Positions 8,877 to 18,669 of a DNA stretch of 64,000 nucleotides are shown here, piece by piece. The translations under genes and the position numbers were made by a program. Each line of letters starts with the position of its first letter. Position 1 is the first letter of the stretch. Under the pieces are notes generated by a model, which worked only from the letters and a program-made list of their open reading frames with translations, did not search any database and was not told the DNA's origin. Location: positions 248,001-312,000 of the forward strand of contig JAFDXX010000023.1 in the NCBI GenBank assembly GCA_018267705.1. The letters are read 5' to 3'. Origin of the DNA: Bacteroidota bacterium. GTDB taxonomy: Bacteria; Bacteroidota; Bacteroidia; Chitinophagales; Chitinophagaceae.

Positions 8877-10160
8877 ATGAATCTAATTGAAGAATTAAAA
8901 TGGAGAGGCCTTATTCAAGACATAATGCCCGGCACCGAAGAGCAGTTAAATAAAGAAATGACAAGTGCCTATATTGGTTTTGACCCTACTGCCGATAGTT
9001 TGCATATTGGCAGCTTAGTTCCTATTTTATTGTTGGTGCATTTGCAACGTGCAGGTCACAAACCTTATGCATTGGTAGGTGGTGCAACAGGTATGATTGG
9101 AGATCCAAGTTTTAAAAGTGAAGAAAGAAAATTATTAAGTGAAGAAGTACTGCAACATAATTTAAACGGTATAAAAAAACAGTTATCTCGATTTTTAGAC
9201 TTTGATACTACCAAAACCAATGCAGCCGTAATGGTAAACAATTACGATTGGTTTAAAGATTTTTCTTTTTTAAATTTTATTCGTGATGTAGGCAAACATA
9301 TTACCGTTAATTATATGATGAGTAAAGACAGTGTAAAGAAAAGATTAGAAGGTGATAATGGCATGAGTTTTACAGAATTTACTTACCAACTTATTCAAGG
9401 CTATGATTTTTATTGGTTATATAAAAATAAAAATTGTAAACTGCAAATGGGAGGAAGCGACCAATGGGGAAATATTGTAACAGGAACAGAATTAATAAGA
9501 AGAAAAGCAGGCGGAGAAGCCTTTGCATTTACTTGTCCATTGGTAAAAAAATCTGATGGTGGCAAATTTGGGAAAACAGAAAAAGGAAATATTTGGTTAG
9601 ATGCCAATAAAACATCTCCCTACCAATTTTACCAATTTTGGCTAAATTCAGGAGATGAAGATGCAAAACGATGGATTAGCTTTTTTACACTATTACCCAA
9701 AAATGAAATAGACAGCTTAATTACCGAGCATGAAACTGCCCCTCATTTACGTTTATTACAAAAACGTTTAGCTCAAGAAGTAACTACATTTGTACACAGT
9801 AAAGATGATTATGAATTTGCTGTAAAAGCATCTGAAATATTATTTAGTAACGATACTGCAGAAATTTTACAATCATTAACTGAAACACAACTATTGCAAG
9901 TGTTAGATGGTGTGCCTGCTGTTGAAGTAAGCAAACAACAAATTGAAGCAGGTTATGATTTAATTAGTTTTCTTTCAGATACAAAAATATTTCCAAGTAA
10001 AGGAGAAGCAAAAAAAATGCTGCAAGGCGGTGGTGTTTCTATCAATAAAATAAAAATAGACGGAAATAAATTAACCATAAACAATACAGATTTACTTCAA
10101 GGCAAATACATACTCGTTCAAAAAGGAAAGAAAAATTATTACTTAATAAAAACAAACTAA
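8877..10160 (+). CDS. tyrS: Tyrosyl-tRNA synthetase
   Basis: A 427-residue class I synthetase that charges tRNA-Tyr. The HIGH-like motif is HIGS (43-46) after [11 protein letters not shown], and the KMSKS-like motif is KFGKT (230-234). The tyrosine-binding GSDQWGN segment precedes it. The last about 70 residues are an S4-type RNA-binding domain ([18 protein letters not shown]). Length and domain order match bacterial TyrS. A TAGTTTTG word at 8852-8859 may be the -7 box. The next gene starts one base after the stop, suggesting co-transcription. Confidence 0.96.
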   Translation: MNLIEELKWRGLIQDIMPGTEEQLNKEMTSAYIGFDPTADSLHIGSLVPILLLVHLQRAGHKPYALVGGATGMIGDPSFKSEERKLLSEEVLQHNLNGIKKQLSRFLDFDTTKTNAAVMVNNYDWFKDFSFLNFIRDVGKHITVNYMMSKDSVKKRLEGDNGMSFTEFTYQLIQGYDFYWLYKNKNCKLQMGGSDQWGNIVTGTELIRRKAGGEAFAFTCPLVKKSDGGKFGKTEKGNIWLDANKTSPYQFYQFWLNSGDEDAKRWISFFTLLPKNEIDSLITEHETAPHLRLLQKRLAQEVTTFVHSKDDYEFAVKASEILFSNDTAEILQSLTETQLLQVLDGVPAVEVSKQQIEAGYDLISFLSDTKIFPSKGEAKKMLQGGGVSINKIKIDGNKLTINNTDLLQGKYILVQKGKKNYYLIKTN

Positions 10161-10161
10161 A

Positions 10162-10698
10162 ATGCAATTAGCACAAGGTTTCTTAGAAGATATTATCAAA
10201 ACATTTAAAGCCTATAAAAATTTTGGCGATAAAACTTTTGAACAATTAGAAGAAAAAGATTTTTTCTACCAACCATCTTCTGAAAGTAACAATATTGCCA
10301 TTATCATTCAACACATGCATGGTAATATGCTAAGCCGATGGACAAATTTTTTAACTGAAGATGGAGAAAAAGAATGGAGAAAAAGAGATGCAGAATTTGA
10401 ACACACCATACATACAAAAAAATCATTAATTAATTTATGGAATGAAGGTTGGCAATGCTTTATCAATACTTTAGAAAGTTTAAAAGAAGAAGACCTATTA
10501 AAAACAATTACCATTCGCACAGAGCCAATATTAGTTTACAATGCCTTATTAAGACAATTATCACACTATTCATACCATGTAGGGCAAATTGTTTATTTGG
10601 GTACCGTTACTAAAAATAAAGAATGGAAAAGTTTAAGCATTCCAAAAGGCGGCAGTCATGCATATTTAGAAACTGTTAAACAATCTCAAAACAAATAG
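10162..10698 (+). CDS. DUF1572 / DinB-superfamily protein
   Basis: A 178-residue protein with the four-helix DinB/YfiT-like fold pattern. Histidines that could bind a metal occur in HMHGNMLSRW (about residues 51-60) and HYSYHVGQIVYLG (about 132-144). The family is predicted to act as metal-dependent thiol S-transferases (bacillithiol or similar), but most members, including this one, have no tested activity. It starts 1 bp after tyrS and is probably in the same transcript. Confidence 0.8.
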   Translation: MQLAQGFLEDIIKTFKAYKNFGDKTFEQLEEKDFFYQPSSESNNIAIIIQHMHGNMLSRWTNFLTEDGEKEWRKRDAEFEHTIHTKKSLINLWNEGWQCFINTLESLKEEDLLKTITIRTEPILVYNALLRQLSHYSYHVGQIVYLGTVTKNKEWKSLSIPKGGSHAYLETVKQSQNK

Positions 10699-10798
10699 AT
10701 TAGTATTAGTTTTATAAATATCGAAATAATTTGGTATTGTATTTGAATTAAAGAGACGAACCTTTATTTTTACTTATACAACATAAAGCCAAGCTGCC

Positions 10799-13700
10799 CT
10801 GAAACTTAAAGACAAAATATTACACAGAAATGGTTATATAGCTATTGGCGCTATATTCATTTTTTGCATTGTAAAATTTACGCCTTTATTACCCACAAAC
10901 TCTCGTACTGTTTTAGCTATACTAACATTAATAATTGCTGTATTAGCTATTTGGCTTGATACATTAAAAAAATTAAGACGTTTTACATTTAGCATAATTG
11001 CCTTTTTATTAATTATTTATGTACTTATACAAACAAGTTTTTTTCAAAATTGGGTTGTAGGAATTGCAACCAATAAATTATCAAAAGCATTAGGTACAGA
11101 AGTTCGTATAAAAAAAATAAGTTTTTCTTTATTAGATAAATTAAACCTTGAAGGCACATTAGTTAGAGATAAACAAAAAGATACTATTTTATATGCAGGC
11201 AGTTTAAAAGTAAGAATTACTGATTGGTTTATTTTTAAAGATAAAGCCGATATAAGTTTTTTGGGCTTAGAAGATGCTGTTGTAAAATTACAACGTAAAG
11301 ATTCTGTATGGAACTATCAATTTATTGTTGATCATTTTTCATCTCCCTCAAAAAAAACAAAGCAACCTGCAACAAATAAAAATGCTTTAACAATCAATCT
11401 AAAAAAAGTTGATTTAAAAAATATTTCATTCTTAGAAAATGATTTGTGGCGTGGAGAAAAAATGGTAGGGAAAATAGGAAGTCTTACAGTAGATGCCGAA
11501 CAAATAAATACAACCAACAATATTTTCAGCATCAATTCATTAATAATAGATAAACCTTATTTTGCTTTATACAATTTTGATGGGTTACGCCCCGATAGTT
11601 TAAAACCAAAATCAACAATAGATACAGGCTTATTGCTTAATCCATCTAATATGTTAGTAAGGTTAAAAGAACTAAGCATATCCAACGGAACATTTTGCAA
11701 CAACGGAAATAACAACAAACCTTTAAATCATTTTGATGGTGCACATATATTGTTTTCAAACATTAATGCAACATTTAATAATCTTCATTTAACAAAAGAT
11801 ACGCTGCGTGCAGAAATGAATTTATCAACAAAAGAACGCAGTGGATTAGAAGTAAAAAAGTTTGAAGCACACGTAAAAATTACTCCTCAAATAATGGAGT
11901 TTGCCAAACTGAATTTACAAACCAACAAAAGCCATTTAAGAAATTATTATGCAATGAAATTTCATCATTTTAATGATGACTTTGCAGAATATGTAACCAA
12001 TGTTATGATGGATGCATCTTTTAAAGATGCTAAAGTAAGTAGTGATGATATTGCTTTTTTTGCACCCGAATTAAAGAACTGGAAAAAAGAAGTAATGCTT
12101 ACAGGAACCTTTGTAGGTACAGTTTCCAACTTTAATATTAAAAATTTATTTGCATCTACCGGAAGCCAAAGCTACGCAAGCGGTAACCTTTCAATGAAAG
12201 GGTTACCCAATATTAATAAAACAAATATTAATTTTAATAATGCTATAATAAAAACCAATTATAACGATGTTGCTGTTTTGGCACCCGCTGTAAAAAATAT
12301 TCAATCACCGAACTTAGCTGCATTAGGCACTGTTTTATTCAGAGGTAATTTTAATGGCACAATAAATAATTTTATAACACAAGGAAACGTAAGTACAAAT
12401 ATTGGTGCATTTAATGCCAATGTAAATATGAAATTACCGCAAAAGAAAGGTGATGCAGTTTACAACGGTGCATTAACAACTAATCAGTTTAACATAGGAA
12501 AATTTTTAGATGAAGCAAGTTTAGGTAATGTAACTTTTAACGGGAAAATAGATGGAAGCAGTTTTTCTTTAGAAAGATTAAAAACAAATATTCAAGGAAA
12601 AATCACCACATTAGATTTCAACAACTACACTTATTCAAATATTGACGCATCGGGTACATTTCAGAAAAAAGCTTTTTCCGGAGAATTAAATATTAGTGAT
12701 ACGAATCTAAACTTTAAAAGTCATGTAGACGTTGATTTATCTAAAGAAGAACCCGTATTCAATATTTTAGGAGATTTAAACAACTCAAATCTCTACCCTT
12801 TAAACTTTACATCAAAAAGGTTAAATGTAACAGGCTTACTTGACGTAAACTTTACCGGTAAAAATATTGACCACTTTTTAGGATCTGCTAAACTTTTAAA
12901 CGCATATTTACAGAGTGATTATGGTGAATTAAATTTCGATTCATTAAGTATCACATCATTTGTAGATACAGTTAAACATTTACAAATAGCCACCAACGAT
13001 TTTACAGCAAACATAGATGGAAAATTTAATATATTAGATTTACCTAAAAGTTTTCAAACATTTTTAAACCGCTACTACCCTGCTTATTTCAGCATGCCAA
13101 GTTCTAAACCGGTTAATCAAGATTTTACGGTTTCGGTTAATACAGGTTATATAGAACCTTATCTTCAACTATTCGATAAAAACATACAAGGTTTAGAGAA
13201 TGTTCAAATAACTGGTGCAGTAAACACAAGTAAAAACGCAATTAACTTACTTGTAAATATTCCTTACGCAAAATATAAAACCTATACTTTAAATGATGCT
13301 GTTATAAAAAGCAAGGGCTCACTAGACAGTGTTACTTTAACAACAGATGTTTCTTCCTTTGAGCTGAATGACAGTATAATGTTTCCGCAAATTCATTTAT
13401 CTGTTAAAGCAGCAAACGATCATTCAATTGTTTCTTTAAAAACCAATACAGGCAATACTTATAACGAAGCAAACATTAATGCAGATGTATATACTTTAAG
13501 CGACGGTGTTCGCATTCATTTCAATCCATCTTCCTTTATATTAAACGAAAAAAATTGGTCTTTAGAAAAACAAGGCGAAGTAGTGATAAGAAAAAATTTC
13601 GTTTCAACACAAAATGTAAAATTTTCTCAAGGCTTTCAAGAAATTGTTGTTGAAACAGAAGAAGAAGATGGTGGTAACGTAAATAATTTAATAGTAAAAT

Positions 13701-15754
13701 TAAAAGACATAGTACTAGGGGACATTACCGCACTTATCATGAAAAACCCTAAGCTTGAAGGCATATTAAACGGCTCTATATACCTGCGTGATTTTTTTGG
13801 AAAATTTAATATTGAAACTAATTTAAAAGCAACACAATTTTTTTACAATAACGATTCTGTTGGTGTGGTAAACATTAACGGTGGTTATAACAGCAAAACA
13901 GGAAAGGTTACATTTAAAGGTAAAGCACCTAATAAAGATTATAAATTTGATTTTGATGGAAGTTATGATACTAAAGACTCTTCAACAGCGCCTTTAGCCG
14001 TTACTGTTAATTTAGACAACAGTAAAATAACAATCGTTCAAGAATTTTTAGAAGGAATCTTCAGCAACGTAAAAGGTTATGCCTCCGGAAACCTTTCTGT
14101 AAGCGGAAACCCAGCATCACCAAATTTGCTTGGTAGGCTTACATTACACGATGCATCATTAAAAGTAAATTATACACAAGTATCTTATAAAATTGATAGT
14201 GCCGATATTGCATTTGAAAACGATGGAATAAACTTTGGAAAATTTATTGTGCATGATTCATTAAAAAATTCAGGAATAGTTTCAGGTAAATTATATGAAC
14301 AAGGGTTTAAAAATATGGAGTTTGATTTTGACCTTTCTACCGAAAAACTATTATTAATTGATACAAAAGCAAAAGACAATAAACAATTTTACGGTAAAGC
14401 AATAGGAAAAGCCAATCTTAGTTTTAAAGGTCCGGAAACAGATGCAAAAATGACTATCACTGCAGAAGCAACCGATACCTCGCATATTTCAATACTTAGT
14501 AGTGAAAGTAAAGAAAGCGGAGATGCAGATTTTATTGTATTTAAAAAAATTGGTATTACTAAATCAGATACAACAACCAATAAAAATTTTAATCTAACGG
14601 TTGATTTAGATCTTACTGCCAATAACAAGGTTGATATAGATGTAATTTTAGATGAACTAACAGGTGATGTAATTAAAGCCAAAGGAAGTGGAAGATTAAA
14701 AATTAAAGCAGGTACCATTGAACCTTTAACTATTAAAGGGCGATACGATATTGAAAACGGAAAATATGATTTTAATTTTCAATCATTTATACGAAAACCA
14801 TTTATTTTAAAACCCGATGCCGGTAATTATATTGAATGGAGCGGAGATCCTTTTAATGCAGACATTCACATTACGGCACAATACACTGCAGAAAATGTAA
14901 GTGTAAGTGATTTAATTGGAAACCAATCTGTTGGTGCAAGCAGCAGCAGTAAATCTTACCGAGGACAAGTTTATATTATAGCTTTATTAACCAATAAATT
15001 AAGCAGGCCAGATATTAATTTCTCATTTGATTTTCCACAAGGAAGTCCCTTAAAAAATGATGCAAGTTTTACTGCATTTATGAACCGCATTGAAAAAGAT
15101 AATAATGAAATGTTAAAGCAAGTTACTTACTTAATTGTGTTTAACTCGTTTGCTCCTTATGGAGATGTTGCTTCGGGCGGCGCAGCCGTAAATATTACAT
15201 CTTTAGGCGTAAACTCGCTATCGCAAGTGGTTGCAAAATATATAAATAATATTGTATCTGATGCTATTTACAAATTAACAAAAACCAAAAATTTAAAAGT
15301 AGATGTAGGGGCTTATGTGTATAGCAGTTCTGAATTAGCCGTGCAACAACAAGGTGCAACAGTAAATGGGCCATTAGACAGAAGCAGGTTAAATTTTAGA
15401 TTAGGCTATAGTTTTTTAAACGAAAAAGTAATTGTAACATTTGGTAACGATTTTGATTTTGGTGTAGCAGCTACACAAGCCGGAAGTTTTCAATGGTTAC
15501 CCGATTTGAATGTTGAATTTGTTTTAATTAGAGACAATAATCGCAATGAAAGATTAGGTGCATTAATTTTCAGTAAAACCAATGCAGATGCCAACGGTAT
15601 TGCTTTTGGAAAAGTGAATAGACAAGGTGTAGGTTTATCGTATAAACGAGATTTTGAACAACTATTTAAAAACAAAACAAAAACCGAAGCCAAAAAAGAA
15701 GATGAAATTCAATTTAAACAAGTAGGTACAGATTCTATAGGGAATAAAAAATAA
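10799..15754 (+). CDS. tamB: TamB-like translocation/assembly protein (DUF490), probable CTG start
   Basis: The open frame runs from just after a TAA at 10784-10786 and encodes about 1651 residues. The N-terminus has three hydrophobic segments, then a TamB opening conserved in Bacteroidota (NKLSKALGTEVRIKKISFSL, followed by a KDTILYAG word), a long beta-rich repetitive AsmA/TamB region, and the C-terminal DUF490 domain (about 1190-1640, with YRGQVYIIALLTNKLS and LKQVTYLIVFNSFAPYG). TamB bridges inner and outer membranes and is implicated in outer-membrane protein or phospholipid transfer. No ATG, GTG or TTG occurs in frame before a TTG at 11261, which would delete this conserved N-terminus, so CTG at 10799 is the likeliest start. 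A sequence error or mutation of an original ATG is the alternative. Confidence 0.85.
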   Translation: MKLKDKILHRNGYIAIGAIFIFCIVKFTPLLPTNSRTVLAILTLIIAVLAIWLDTLKKLRRFTFSIIAFLLIIYVLIQTSFFQNWVVGIATNKLSKALGTEVRIKKISFSLLDKLNLEGTLVRDKQKDTILYAGSLKVRITDWFIFKDKADISFLGLEDAVVKLQRKDSVWNYQFIVDHFSSPSKKTKQPATNKNALTINLKKVDLKNISFLENDLWRGEKMVGKIGSLTVDAEQINTTNNIFSINSLIIDKPYFALYNFDGLRPDSLKPKSTIDTGLLLNPSNMLVRLKELSISNGTFCNNGNNNKPLNHFDGAHILFSNINATFNNLHLTKDTLRAEMNLSTKERSGLEVKKFEAHVKITPQIMEFAKLNLQTNKSHLRNYYAMKFHHFNDDFAEYVTNVMMDASFKDAKVSSDDIAFFAPELKNWKKEVMLTGTFVGTVSNFNIKNLFASTGSQSYASGNLSMKGLPNINKTNINFNNAIIKTNYNDVAVLAPAVKNIQSPNLAALGTVLFRGNFNGTINNFITQGNVSTNIGAFNANVNMKLPQKKGDAVYNGALTTNQFNIGKFLDEASLGNVTFNGKIDGSSFSLERLKTNIQGKITTLDFNNYTYSNIDASGTFQKKAFSGELNISDTNLNFKSHVDVDLSKEEPVFNILGDLNNSNLYPLNFTSKRLNVTGLLDVNFTGKNIDHFLGSAKLLNAYLQSDYGELNFDSLSITSFVDTVKHLQIATNDFTANIDGKFNILDLPKSFQTFLNRYYPAYFSMPSSKPVNQDFTVSVNTGYIEPYLQLFDKNIQGLENVQITGAVNTSKNAINLLVNIPYAKYKTYTLNDAVIKSKGSLDSVTLTTDVSSFELNDSIMFPQIHLSVKAANDHSIVSLKTNTGNTYNEANINADVYTLSDGVRIHFNPSSFILNEKNWSLEKQGEVVIRKNFVSTQNVKFSQGFQEIVVETEEEDGGNVNNLIVKLKDIVLGDITALIMKNPKLEGILNGSIYLRDFFGKFNIETNLKATQFFYNNDSVGVVNINGGYNSKTGKVTFKGKAPNKDYKFDFDGSYDTKDSSTAPLAVTVNLDNSKITIVQEFLEGIFSNVKGYASGNLSVSGNPASPNLLGRLTLHDASLKVNYTQVSYKIDSADIAFENDGINFGKFIVHDSLKNSGIVSGKLYEQGFKNMEFDFDLSTEKLLLIDTKAKDNKQFYGKAIGKANLSFKGPETDAKMTITAEATDTSHISILSSESKESGDADFIVFKKIGITKSDTTTNKNFNLTVDLDLTANNKVDIDVILDELTGDVIKAKGSGRLKIKAGTIEPLTIKGRYDIENGKYDFNFQSFIRKPFILKPDAGNYIEWSGDPFNADIHITAQYTAENVSVSDLIGNQSVGASSSSKSYRGQVYIIALLTNKLSRPDINFSFDFPQGSPLKNDASFTAFMNRIEKDNNEMLKQVTYLIVFNSFAPYGDVASGGAAVNITSLGVNSLSQVVAKYINNIVSDAIYKLTKTKNLKVDVGAYVYSSSELAVQQQGATVNGPLDRSRLNFRLGYSFLNEKVIVTFGNDFDFGVAATQAGSFQWLPDLNVEFVLIRDNNRNERLGALIFSKTNADANGIAFGKVNRQGVGLSYKRDFEQLFKNKTKTEAKKEDEIQFKQVGTDSIGNKK

Positions 15755-15771
15755 TTCTACTTATAATGTAA

Positions 15772-16860
15772 TTAAGTTTTCAGCAAATTAATAAGTTGTT
15801 CTACCTCATTAGCTGTATTAAAAGCATGTAACACAATTCTTAATCTTTCTTTTCCTTTAGGTACCGTTGGATATAAAATAGCACGAACATCAAAATTATT
15901 TTCCTGCAACTTTTTTGCTAAACTTCTCGCAGCTTCATTTCCTTCAATAATTACAACTTGAATAGGTGTTGGTGAAATAAGTTTTTGATAATTGATTGTA
16001 GCTGATTGAAATTGTTGAATAAGTTTCTGCAAATGCTCTCTTTGCAGTTGCATTGCAGGAAAGAGTTCATAACTTTTTTGAATAGCTGCAACCGCATGTG
16101 GTGGCAATGCAGTGGTGTAAATAAAACTTCTTGAAAAATTTATTAAATAATGTATTAATGTATGAGAACCCAATACTACTGCACCATGGCAACCGCAAGC
16201 TTTGCCAAATGTATGTACCCTTGCAAAAATTTTCTTTTGCAAGAATAGTAATTGAGCAAGCCCCTCTCCTTTTTCTCCTACAACTCCGGTTGCATGAGCT
16301 TCATCTACTATTAAATGAGCATTATATTTTTCGCACAAAAAAACAATTTCAGTTAATGGGCAAAAATCTCCATCCATACTAAATACAGTTTCTGTTACAA
16401 CAAATACATTACCTGTTGCATGTTGTAGTTTTTTTTCTAAATCAACCACATTATTATGTAAAAAAGAAAAAGATTGTGCAAACGATAATCTTATACCATC
16501 TCTAAGTGATGCATGTGCTAATGAATCGTAAATAATGGTATCTCCTTTTTGTGGAATAGAAGAAAGCAAACCTATATTAGCATCGTAACCGGAATTAAAA
16601 ATCAAGGCTGCATCGCTATTATGAAAGTTGGCAATCTGTTTTTCAACTTCTTCTATTAAAGCATAATTGCCTGCTAATAACCGCGAGCCTGTTGAACCAT
16701 TTTTATATAGAGAATGTGAAATATTGAGTAAATTATTTTTTGCTATGCCTAAATAATCGTTTGAACAAAAATCAATTTTATTTTCATTCAATGTCAATTT
16801 TCGAAAAGCATCTTGCTGTTTTCGTTCTTGCAATTTTTTATCTAAAAAATTTTCATTCAT
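15772..16860 (-). CDS. bioF: 8-amino-7-oxononanoate synthase
   Basis: A 362-residue PLP enzyme of the alpha-oxoamine synthase family. The Schiff-base lysine is Lys220 in HTFGKACGCHGA; the PLP-contacting DEAHATG is at 186-192 and the substrate loop GSTGSRLLAG at 55-64. BioF condenses pimeloyl-ACP (or -CoA) with alanine in biotin synthesis. It is slightly shorter than the usual about 385 residues, mainly at the N-terminus. 2-Amino-3-ketobutyrate CoA ligase is the close relative to exclude; the short N-terminus and TFGKA..CHGA motif favour BioF. No other bio gene is in the window. It converges with tamB across 17 bp. Confidence 0.85.
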   Translation of the reverse strand: MNENFLDKKLQERKQQDAFRKLTLNENKIDFCSNDYLGIAKNNLLNISHSLYKNGSTGSRLLAGNYALIEEVEKQIANFHNSDAALIFNSGYDANIGLLSSIPQKGDTIIYDSLAHASLRDGIRLSFAQSFSFLHNNVVDLEKKLQHATGNVFVVTETVFSMDGDFCPLTEIVFLCEKYNAHLIVDEAHATGVVGEKGEGLAQLLFLQKKIFARVHTFGKACGCHGAVVLGSHTLIHYLINFSRSFIYTTALPPHAVAAIQKSYELFPAMQLQREHLQKLIQQFQSATINYQKLISPTPIQVVIIEGNEAARSLAKKLQENNFDVRAILYPTVPKGKERLRIVLHAFNTANEVEQLINLLKT

Positions 16861-16950
16861 TTTTGCAAAGTAAATACATTGAATTTGCTTTTTTTATTTT
16901 CATAGAAAAGAAAATACGAAATAAAAATTAAGTTGAATAATGAACAAAGC

Positions 16951-16980
16951 GTACAAGTGAGTGACACAACGAAGCAGAAT
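16951..16980 (+). repeat. Dispersed intergenic repeat, copy 1
   Basis: This element shares a core of the form GTACAAGTGnGnGACnCAA, followed by an (A)AAGC word and a short A/T tail, with 34671-34701 on the opposite strand. It lies between the bioF start and the miaE start. Both copies are intergenic. A weaker possible relative (ATGAACAAA, then GTACAA) is at about 21669-21684. Confidence 0.6.
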
Positions 16981-17010
16981 AGTAATATAAATGTTAAGTA
17001 AAAAAATAAT

Positions 17011-17622
17011 ATGAAAGAATTATCGCAAGACACAAAAAATATTTTAGGATTACAATTACCTACCGATCCTCGTTGGGTTAATTTAGCAGATATATCTATT
17101 GAAGCTATTTTAACAGACCATGCGTATTGCGAGCAAAAAGCAGCTACTACATGCATATCGTATATACAACGTTATAGCAATAGAGAAAAAATGGTTACGG
17201 CATTAGCTCCTATTGTAACAGAAGAATGGGGGCATTTTAGATTGGTGTTGAATGAACTGCATAAACGCGGTTTAAAATTAGGTAAACAACGTAAAGATGA
17301 ATATGTAAATAAATTATTATTGTTTTGCCAAAAAGGAGGCAATGAGGAAGGTAGATTTTTAGATGAAATGCTTGCTATGGGAATGATTGAAGCCAGAAGT
17401 TGTGAACGTTTTAAAAGATTAAGTGAAGGTTTAAACGATGCTTATATGCGGAAATTTTATAGACGTTTTATGGAGAGTGAAGCAGGGCATTACACTTTAT
17501 TTATTGAATTGGCAGAACATTATATTGATAAAGAAAAAGTAAGAAAACGTTGGAATGAATGGCTTGTATATGAAGCAGATATTATGAAAAATTTAGAATT
17601 AAGAGGTGATAGAATTCATTAG
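17011..17622 (+). CDS. miaE: tRNA-(ms2io6A37)-hydroxylase
   Basis: A 203-residue ferritin-like di-iron protein. The expected ligand helices are visible: DHAYCEQKAA (about 38-47), EEWGHF (about 71-76), EARSCERF (about 129-136) and ESEAGHY (about 153-159). MiaE hydroxylates the isopentenyl side chain of the modified A37 of tRNAs reading UNN codons, in an O2-dependent reaction. Length and ligand spacing match the family. It converges with the GSCFA gene 3 bp away. Confidence 0.92.
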   Translation: MKELSQDTKNILGLQLPTDPRWVNLADISIEAILTDHAYCEQKAATTCISYIQRYSNREKMVTALAPIVTEEWGHFRLVLNELHKRGLKLGKQRKDEYVNKLLLFCQKGGNEEGRFLDEMLAMGMIEARSCERFKRLSEGLNDAYMRKFYRRFMESEAGHYTLFIELAEHYIDKEKVRKRWNEWLVYEADIMKNLELRGDRIH

Positions 17623-17640
17623 AGTTTAAAATAATGAATT
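17613..17640. terminator. Inverted repeat across the miaE and GSCFA stop codons
   Basis: Perfect 9-bp arms AATTCATTA (17613-17621) and TAATGAATT (17632-17640) with a 10-nt loop contain the ends of both convergent genes. It is AT-only apart from one C-G pair, so its strength as a terminator is doubtful. Confidence 0.35.
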
Positions 17641-18624
17641 GAAATATTTTATTTCTTCTGCAAAGTTTATGTAGGAATATTTTTCTTGCAGTTGTTTTGT
17701 TTTTTCTAAATAAGTTTTTAAGAATTTTTTATGTTGGTTTGTTAATGGATTGAAAGGTTTATGTTTATAAGCAATATTTATTTCTGCAATATGCTTCATT
17801 AAATCTTTTGTTTCTGCATTTGTATAAGCATCAATTAATTTATTCCAAACATATTCGGTAGCTGCATAGTTGGGGTGCACTAAATCTTCCGCATAAAATC
17901 TATAATCGCGTAAATCATCAATTATCAATTCATACGCAGGAAAATAATAGAGTTTAGATAATTTCTCAATTAAACCGTGTACAGCCTGAATTAATACGGC
18001 TTTGCTGCGATTGTTGTTTATTACACCTTCACGCAAATGCCTTACCGGACTAATGGTAAAAATTACTTTTATATTCGGATTAAAAACACCTAAATGATCT
18101 AACATAGTTCCTAACACAGCTTCAACTTGTGCAGGGTTCATTAATCTTTTTTCAAACCAATCGGCAGGTGCTTTGTGGTTATTGGCAGCAACAGTTCCTG
18201 TTTTTGCATTGCTTGCTTTATCGGTTAAAGTATAAACCCAAGCTGATCCTAAAGTTATAAATAAGTAATCTGCTTGTTTTAAATATTCATGTGCATTTTT
18301 TGCTGAAGTATTTATTTTATTAACGGCATCTTGAGCGGTAATACCTGAATATCGGCTATGATGTTGCCAACTATGCCATGTTTCATTGAGTTCAAACAAA
18401 TCGGTAGCAGTGTATTGTTTGTTTTGAATAATATTAATTAATGCCTCGGCAACGCTTACCGGGTTAAACAAAATTCCGTTGGGATTTTCTAAAACAGAAA
18501 ACTTATGTTGCTTAAATTTTTCTCCAATATTTTCTGTAAAGCAACTTCCAATTAAAAAAAGTTTATGTTGATGGTGGATAGAAGATTCTAATTTTTTTAT
18601 ATCAAATTCGTAATGAAATTTCAT
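17626..18624 (-). CDS. GSCFA domain protein
   Basis: A 332-residue cytosolic protein with the defining block GSCFTENIG (26-34) followed by NPNGILFNPVSVAEAL. Later blocks include DYLFITLGSAWVYT, FTISPVRHLREG and YFPAYELIIDDLRDYRFYA. GSCFA proteins belong to the SGNH/GDSL hydrolase superfamily; substrates are unknown. It is preceded by the sialidase gene (45 bp away, same strand), but this may be chance. Confidence 0.88.
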   Translation of the reverse strand: MKFHYEFDIKKLESSIHHQHKLFLIGSCFTENIGEKFKQHKFSVLENPNGILFNPVSVAEALINIIQNKQYTATDLFELNETWHSWQHHSRYSGITAQDAVNKINTSAKNAHEYLKQADYLFITLGSAWVYTLTDKASNAKTGTVAANNHKAPADWFEKRLMNPAQVEAVLGTMLDHLGVFNPNIKVIFTISPVRHLREGVINNNRSKAVLIQAVHGLIEKLSKLYYFPAYELIIDDLRDYRFYAEDLVHPNYAATEYVWNKLIDAYTNAETKDLMKHIAEINIAYKHKPFNPLTNQHKKFLKTYLEKTKQLQEKYSYINFAEEIKYFNSLF

Positions 18625-18669
18625 AATACAAATTTCATGAATTGAAATGAATTATAAGAATATTACAAT

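Noticed and set aside
14389-14718. 109-codon minus-strand frame inside tamB
   Set aside because: It is antisense to a conserved part of DUF490 and shows only a hydrophobic low-complexity product typical of shadow frames.
11261-15754. TTG at 11261 as the TamB start
   Set aside because: The same frame continues 460 bp upstream without a stop and encodes membrane helices and the conserved TamB N-terminus.
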